From: Chara braunii
Lineage: Eukaryota > Streptophyta > Charophyceae > Charales > Characeae
NCBI GenBank assembly: GCA_003427395.1
Contig: BFEA01000209.1
Coordinates: 1,523,761 to 1,559,070 of the forward strand
Direction of reading: 5' to 3'
DNA length: 35,310 nt
Every line of letters starts with the position of its first letter. Position 1 is the first letter of the stretch. Position numbers and translations under genes: made by a program. Below, in pieces: positions 30,318 through 35,310 of this stretch. The notes below the pieces were generated by a model. The model worked only from the letters and a program-made list of their open reading frames with translations, made no database searches and was not told the origin of the DNA.

Positions 30318-30614
30318 TTAATCTTTCCTTGCGACCAGAACGACACGACCTGAGTTTCCAGATACAAGCTTTGGTTGAAATGAGAGAATAACTAAAATAA
30401 CGAATAAAAAAATAATCAGTTTGAAGGGGATCACTGCAAGAAGTAAAGAAAATAAGAATAGAGATATACCCATCCCTACGGACCCATCTATACTTCCTCT
30501 TTCTACGAAGAAAATTTGAAGATAGAGTAGAGGCAATATGTTCTTTTCATAAAATGTTAACAAAATTATAATTACATCTGATGTAGACGTGTCTATACCA
30601 TAGAGATATAACAA
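30318..30614 (-). CDS. Hydrophobic small reading frame, doubtful
   Basis: This 98-codon minus-strand frame lies in an AT-rich island (about 29950-30830). It has two or three strongly hydrophobic stretches (for example SLFLFSLLLAVIPF and LIIFLFVILVILSF) and a basic end. AT-rich DNA readily yields such frames by chance. An organelle-derived insert would also explain the base composition, but I cannot match a specific organelle gene. Confidence 0.15.
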   Translation of the reverse strand: MLYLYGIDTSTSDVIIILLTFYEKNILPLLYLQIFFVERGSIDGSVGMGISLFLFSLLLAVIPFKLIIFLFVILVILSFQPKLVSGNSGRVVLVARKD

Positions 30615-30835
30615 TATAAATAATCGGACCGGGACACTTAAGAATCGTAACCAATTTTGAACAAATATAACAATAAATCATAAAATTTAATACCCCAACG
30701 AATTTGATTATTAATCATTAATGATATTACAATCAATCAAAAAATATATGTGACCTCGTCCATAGGCAACGACTTACGATAATCCTAAAGGAATAAGGCC
30801 CAATTCCATAAAGATGATACGCTCATGACGCGTTC

Positions 30836-32449
30836 TCACTTGTCGTTAACCTCATCGGTTGAAGTAGCATATTGTTGGTCTTGATCATCCGCTTTTTCAT
30901 CGTGGAACCCTTGATCCTTCAACCATACAACAAACATTTTTTTAGCTCGGATTTTTGCAACGTCGGCCTTTGGTATGTCTAATTTAATACACATAATCCC
31001 CTCAGTGCATAACTTATGCATATCGCTTTTCTTTTTAACACTAAGCGCACGTCTCTTCTCCTCCTGAAGTCGCAACTCAACATCTTCGAGTATTTCCTTC
31101 AAATCTCCAATCCCTTTAGTCTTATGAGGTTCTCTTTCCTTCTGTGAGGCGTTGTCTTTTATCTAAATGATGCTTAAGACCGGCCTCAAGTTTTGTGTTT
31201 TTTTTTTTTAATGACGATTGTCACGCAGATAGTTGCTGCTTCGTCAGTAGTTGAGCCCCTACTCACTCCTTGAGGGTATGTACTTCCTTGTTGGCTACCC
31301 CCTCGCCTTCCAGCGCCTTCTTATACACCTTTTGGAGAGTCTCCAAATCCAGCGCATTATGTGTTTGGCGTTATCCGGTTAAACAGGTGGGCTCTTTTCG
31401 GTGATCGTCTCATATGCCCTCTTCTTATGTACATTCTTCAGCTAAATCACCTCGCCTTTGAGATCAGGGAAATCATTCTTAATAGCTGAGTTTTCCGCCT
31501 TTATAATCCCCAACTTAACACTTCTATTTTGAAGCACCTCACAAAGACCTTCTAACTTATGGATCTGTAGATGGAGGGACACAGTCTCATCGCTCTGCGA
31601 ACTAGAAGAAGCATCTGCTGTTTTTTTCATCTGAGACTCATTTGATACTTTGAGTGTTCGACCTCCTTTCTTAGCATCTCCTCTTCAATGCTTTGAACAT
31701 GCGCCTTTATGAGAGCTTCTTTCTCCCTTTGGAGTGCGTCCAAGATAGACTCGACTTTCTCCCCTTCACATCTTGCCTTCAATTCCTCTAGTTCACGGTT
31801 TACTTTGCTCACGTAGGACTAAACCTCATTGGGAATATCGGCCTTTTTCCCTAGCATGGATTCACAAACAACCTTTTGTTCCTTATTTCTATTGTCTGAA
31901 ATCTTTTCTTATTGACTTCAAGGAGTCGCCATCTCCTATTTCCTTTGTTCTTGCTCTTCTGCCTATTTTGAAAGCATGCCATAAATCTTGTTGAAACACT
32001 CATCTTTGTGTCAATCCCTATATCCCCCTCCCCAGGGCCTCAAGTAACGTTGACCCCCATAACCATGTTTCCCTCCCATAGATCTTGTTGAAACACTCAT
32101 CTTTGTGTCAATCCCTGTATCCCCCTCCCCAGGACCTCAAGTAACGTTGACCCCCATAACCATGTTTCCCTCGATAATTATTGTTGTTGTAACCACCATA
32201 GATGTTGCCTGCATCGGTCGTGCCCCTGTTTTGGGGCATTTGATATGGTACAATCACGTTAGATATGTTGGATGTGCTTGCCGCCTGAGATGAGGAAGAA
32301 GAAGTCGGCGTCGGCAACAACCCACCACCATTGTTCCACCCACCATTATTCATTGCTCCTTGAATGTTAGCAACCATTTTCGCTCCATTCGGGCAAGTGC
32401 GGAACGACCATTCCCGAATAAAGCGGCATGGGAGTAAAAAAAAAGACAC
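30836..32449 (-). pseudogene. Broken coiled-coil gene with Gly/Asn-rich N-terminal part
   Basis: Successive minus-strand frames form a plausible single gene. 32449-32108 has a remnant Cys-rich motif ending FRTCPNG, then Gly/Asn-rich repeats (GGYNNNNYRG, YGGQRY). A TGA at 32108 and a 97-bp duplication follow, then HKDECFNKIYG-like sequence. 31812-31627 and 31630-31442 are charged heptad-rich coiled coil (NRELEELKARCEGEKVE, QREKEALIKAHVQ). 31102-30836 is the tail (KLCTEGIMCIKLDIPKADV, ending in acidic residues). Several stops and frameshifts separate them. The layout resembles gag-like or host multicopy proteins with a CCHC knuckle plus coiled coil that I associate with Chara, from memory and unverified. 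It would have been an RNA- or DNA-binding, self-associating protein (inference). Confidence 0.5.
31986..32170. repeat. 97-bp tandem duplication in the coiled-coil gene
   Basis: The stretch starting TCTTGTTGAAACACTCATCT at 31986 is repeated at 32083 almost unchanged, to about CATGTTTCCCTC. The offset of 97 bp is not a multiple of three. Confidence 0.93.
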
Positions 32450-33000
32450 ATGTCTAACCGATACATCCCTGAGTTCCGAGGACTATCAATGTCCTCCAAC
32501 GTACACCAGTGGGGTTGTTGCCCTGTTGAAACCTACAACTCCATAAACCCAAATTTCATAAGGAAAAAAAATGACAGAAGCTATCCGAAAATAATACGAG
32601 AGTAAAAGGGAGACTACCAGGTCTAACAGCCGGTAGCTTGGGAGATAGGAGGTAGACGACTAGGAATCGTAGGCAAAGATCGCAGCGACTCGAATAGGGT
32701 GAGTAGTCTCCCCAATAAGTTTTTACATGTTTGTCGTAGTATTAGCAACATATAAGTAAGTGCAAGCACTTCGCCAACCAAAGGAGGGAAAAAAAAACAA
32801 AATTAGACAAAATATGAGTAAGCCCTTGAGCCCATCATTCAAATATATTGAATGAAGTCCATTGAGAACAGAGGCGCAAAACGCCATAGCCATGAGGCTC
32901 TACTGATGGAACTACCCTACACGCGTTTCAATTGGGCCATCAGAACACCAACCTTCTTCAGGAGTTTGCGTTGGATGAGATGAGATCAGAACAAAGCGCT

Positions 33001-33059
<59 letters not shown>

Positions 33060-33675
33060 ACAAACAGAACTGCCCGGTAAACCGTAGGCAGAGAGAGAGA
33101 AGAGGACAACAAACGAGGGGTTTCGTGGTCAGAATAGTGAGCCTAAATCTCTTGAAAAAACGAACCTTGCACATGAGTTGCTGATTGTTTCAAAAAAACA
33201 ACAACAACTAATGAAGTGCCTGTATGGTAAGGAAATGAGTTCTCAACCATTACAGTCACTTCCGTCTTCTGGCATCAAGACATGTTGCAATTATTGTTGC
33301 ATCCTTCTCAGGGAAAACCACCTTTCTTTCCCATTGTCCTCATGTTACTCAAGCTAGGCTCACCACCTTCAAATCCTCACCAACATTCACCGCTGATGTA
33401 AATCACTTCCCTAGGAACATGTTTAAACTTTAATACAATACAAGTGGACCCAGCGCGGCCACACCGCGCCGCATGCCCAATCTTGCGTATACACGGCGGG
33501 ATGGGACTTGACAGTTCCATGCGGGATATGCACACCTTGTGTTCCGGACGGTGCAAGCCACTGTGTTCTCCTGTTCCCCCTGCCAGCCCATTCTACACAC
33601 CCGAAACACTCAACATTCCAGGCTGCCCTTCACCACTGTACTTGTGTTCGAATATTCTGCGAACAACCCTGCGTC
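32450..33675. other. Sequence without a supported gene
   Basis: No gene is seen. It contains the TA microsatellite at 33003-33056, and otherwise unique-looking sequence. Confidence 0.5.
33003..33056. repeat. (TA)n microsatellite
   Basis: About 26 uninterrupted TA units. Confidence 0.97.
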
Positions 33676-33750
33676 GCATCCGGATTCAAACTCGTGGTCT
33701 GCATCTGGATTCAAACTCGTGGCCCGCATCTGGATTCGAACTCGTGACCT
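33676..33750. repeat. 25-bp minisatellite carrying a B-box-like motif
   Basis: Three 25-bp units begin GCATCCGG or GCATCTGG at 33676, 33701 and 33726. Each contains GGATTCAAACTCGTGG or GGATTCGAACTCGTGA. The minus strand of these is a near-consensus tRNA B box (GAGTTCGAATCC). Confidence 0.88.
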
Positions 33751-33889
33751 GCATTTGGATACGTGCTGCTCCCCACAAATAGAATGGAGCCTTGTTAAAA
33801 ATAAAATAAATATGGCATCCGCATTTGGATACATGCTGCTCCCCACAAATAGAACGGAGCTTGTTAAAAATAAAATAAATATGGCAATG
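33751..33889. repeat. 70-bp tandem duplication
   Basis: GCATTTGGATACGTGCTGCT and the following CCCCACAAATAGAA-GGAGC and TAAAAATAAAATAAATATGG block occurs at 33751 and 33821. It begins with the same GCAT-TGGAT motif as the minisatellite next to it. Confidence 0.88.
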
Positions 33890-34147
33890 TATATTTCCAT
33901 GTTGTAGGGGAGGATTTAGTTTCGTTTTCAAAATTTGGAAAAAAGACAAACAAAAGCTGAAAAACAACAAAAGAGGAAACTCGGCAGGAGAGGAAACTCA
34001 GCAGTTGTCCTTCGGGACATCCGTTAAAATTGGAACAATACAGATATTTAGCATCGCCTCTGTGCCAGGATGATAAACATAAATCAGAAAAAAAAACAAA
34101 AAAAACTCAACACACCACGAGGCGCTTGTGGATGACAAAGAGAAAAG

Positions 34148-34406
34148 TTGCTCGGGCACACGATGCATCTGGATCCAAGACGTCGGTACACTACTCTGCA
34201 CATGCGCAAAAGACAAAAAAATGTGATATATCTTTGAATCTTTCCATGTTCTATCAGAAGATCCAGTCCCATTTTTGCACATTTGGAGAGTAGTGGAGCC
34301 AGACCTTGTCAAACACTACTCTCCAAATATGTAAAAATGAGACTGAATTCTCCGCTAGCATGGAAAGATAGATTGCCATATTTTTTGTCTTTTGCGTATG
34401 TGCAGG
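34148..34406. mobile_element. Foldback element 1
   Basis: Inverted arms at 34196-34294 and 34315-34405 share CTGCACAT-CGCAAAAGACA, ATCTTTCCATG, CAGTC-CATTTTT and ATTTGGAGAGTAGTG, with a loop of about 20 bp. A head of about 50 bp containing GCATCTGGATCCAAGACG precedes it. Confidence 0.75.
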
Positions 34407-34421
34407 GAAGCTCGCACGCAA

Positions 34422-34590
34422 CCTTGGGGACACGAAGCATCTGGATTCGAGGCGTCGCTCCACTACTCTGCACATGCGCTAACAATAAAAAATATGGCAA
34501 TGTTATCTTTCCATGTTGTAGCAAAGAATTCCGTCATGTAGAACATGAAAAGATACACTGCCATATGTTTTGTCTTTTGTGCATGTGGGG
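34422..34590. mobile_element. Foldback element 2
   Basis: A tandem, shorter relative of foldback element 1. The head GCATCTGGATTCGAGGCG starts 272 bp after its counterpart. Inverted arms CTGCACATGCGC...TATGGCA...ATCTTTCCATGT and the inverse, ending near GTGCATGTGGGG, surround a short centre. Confidence 0.7.
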
Positions 34591-34968
34591 ACTTTAAAAG
34601 AAACGCTGCCATGATGCCTAAGGGAGAAACAATAAAACGGAAAAAAACTAGCGTGCCTCCTCATCTCCTGTGCGACAGTCTCCCGTTTTCCTCCTAAGTC
34701 CCCTGTGGCACTGCACGCGGAGCTCCACGCCTAGTTTTTCTTGGGCCCGGGGGAGCGTTACGGGAGGACCGCTTCATCTCTTAAGATATACAAATGGACG
34801 CGCCGCAGCGTCCGCCGCAGCCACGCTGCGGCAGAGGAGAGAGACGAACAGGGGGGCGGGGCTGTTGTTGTTACACTGCTCGGTTTTTTTTTTTTTTTTT
34901 GTCATCATATTCGCTATACACTAAAAAAAAAATGACTCTGGCAGACTGTTTCTGAGTGATTAGGAGGT
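34591..34968. other. Unassigned sequence with T and A runs
   Basis: No gene is visible. There is a GC-rich patch (about 34740-34860), a T run at about 34885-34900 and an A run at 34922-34932. Confidence 0.5.
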
Positions 34969-34999
<31 letters not shown>

Positions 35000-35019
35000 G
35001 TGTGTGTGAGAGAGAGAGA
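34969..35019. repeat. (TG)n-(GA)n compound microsatellite
   Basis: TG units with one C interruption to about 35008, followed by GA units. Confidence 0.95.
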
Positions 35020-35028
35020 TATAGAATG

Positions 35029-35098
35029 TCTCTCTCTCTCTCTCATCCCATCGATGGAAGTATGCTCTCTCTATCTATCTGTGTGCATGGCTGGAAAA

Positions 35099-35165
<67 letters not shown>

Positions 35166-35310
35166 CCTATCGATGGAAGTAACCTCTCTCTATCTGTCTG
35201 CGTGCATGGCTTGAAAACTCTCTCTCTCTCTCTCTCATCAATGGAAGTATGCTCTCTCTATCTGTCTGTGTGCATGGCTGGAAAACTCTCTCTCTCTCTC
35301 TCTCTCTCTC
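35029..35310. repeat. (TC)n microsatellites embedded in a tandem repeat
   Basis: Three copies of a segment containing ATGGAAGTATGCTCTCTC or ATGGAAGTAACCTCTCTC and GTGCATGGCTGGAAAACT (one TTGAAAACT) begin near 35050, 35170 and 35238. They are separated by TC runs of different length, and the array continues past the window end. Confidence 0.92.

Noticed and set aside
34969-35214. Frames with Cys-Val and Ser-Leu repeats
   Set aside because: Direct translations of TG and TC microsatellites.
1-35310. CRISPR array, operon or bacterial origin
   Set aside because: No regularly spaced short repeats with unique spacers and no prokaryotic gene organisation; the direct repeats found are satellites, LTRs or microsatellites.

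Overview
The window looks like repeat-rich nuclear DNA of a streptophyte, and my best guess is a charophycean alga such as Chara. The reasons are a Ty3/gypsy retrotransposon primed with a plant-type initiator-Met tRNA site, long A/T homopolymers and dinucleotide tracts, tRNA-derived short repeats, a short assembly gap (N run at 16597-16628), and no operon structure. The organism call is inference. No intact, clearly host-type gene was found.

536-13914 is one large LTR retrotransposon on the minus strand. Its two LTRs are about 2.48 kb (536-3011 and 11430-13914) and roughly 90% alike in a sample read by eye. Read right to left it has: 5' LTR, primer-binding site (11421-11432), gag (starting at 11276), protease, reverse transcriptase, RNase H, a PHD-type zinc finger, an H2C2/DD35E integrase with a GPY/F-like tail, an extra non-canonical coding module with an acidic and arginine-rich tail (about 5409-3171), and the 3' LTR. 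Stops and frameshifts break every gene, so the copy is dead. Both LTRs also carry the same sense-strand reading frame with a good start context, better preserved than sampled LTR sequence outside it.

13915-17000 is a patchwork of short repeats: a tandem array whose spacing alternates between about 120 and 85 bp, two copies of a 125-bp repeat flanking it, three tRNA-like modules in a row, short tandem duplications, a 175-bp foldback element and a roughly 650-bp element with related terminal inverted repeats, and a long A tract. 17000-26250 is mostly AT-rich non-coding DNA. It holds a purine-rich minisatellite, one tRNA-like retroposon with an A tail, and scattered repeat fragments.

26921-28627 (plus strand) is a decayed coding region of unknown family. 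Its first two reading frames share a diverged domain with matching residue spacing, so they look like tandem paralogues. 30836-32449 (minus strand) is a broken gene with a Gly/Asn-rich N-terminal part followed by coiled coil. The right end (33670-35310) is B-box-bearing minisatellite, two tandem foldback elements and TC/GT microsatellites.

As a whole this is accessory, transposon-built DNA. The points most worth following are the PHD finger inside the gypsy pol, the extra 3' module, the LTR-resident reading frame, and the paralogous unknown reading frames at 27-28 kb.
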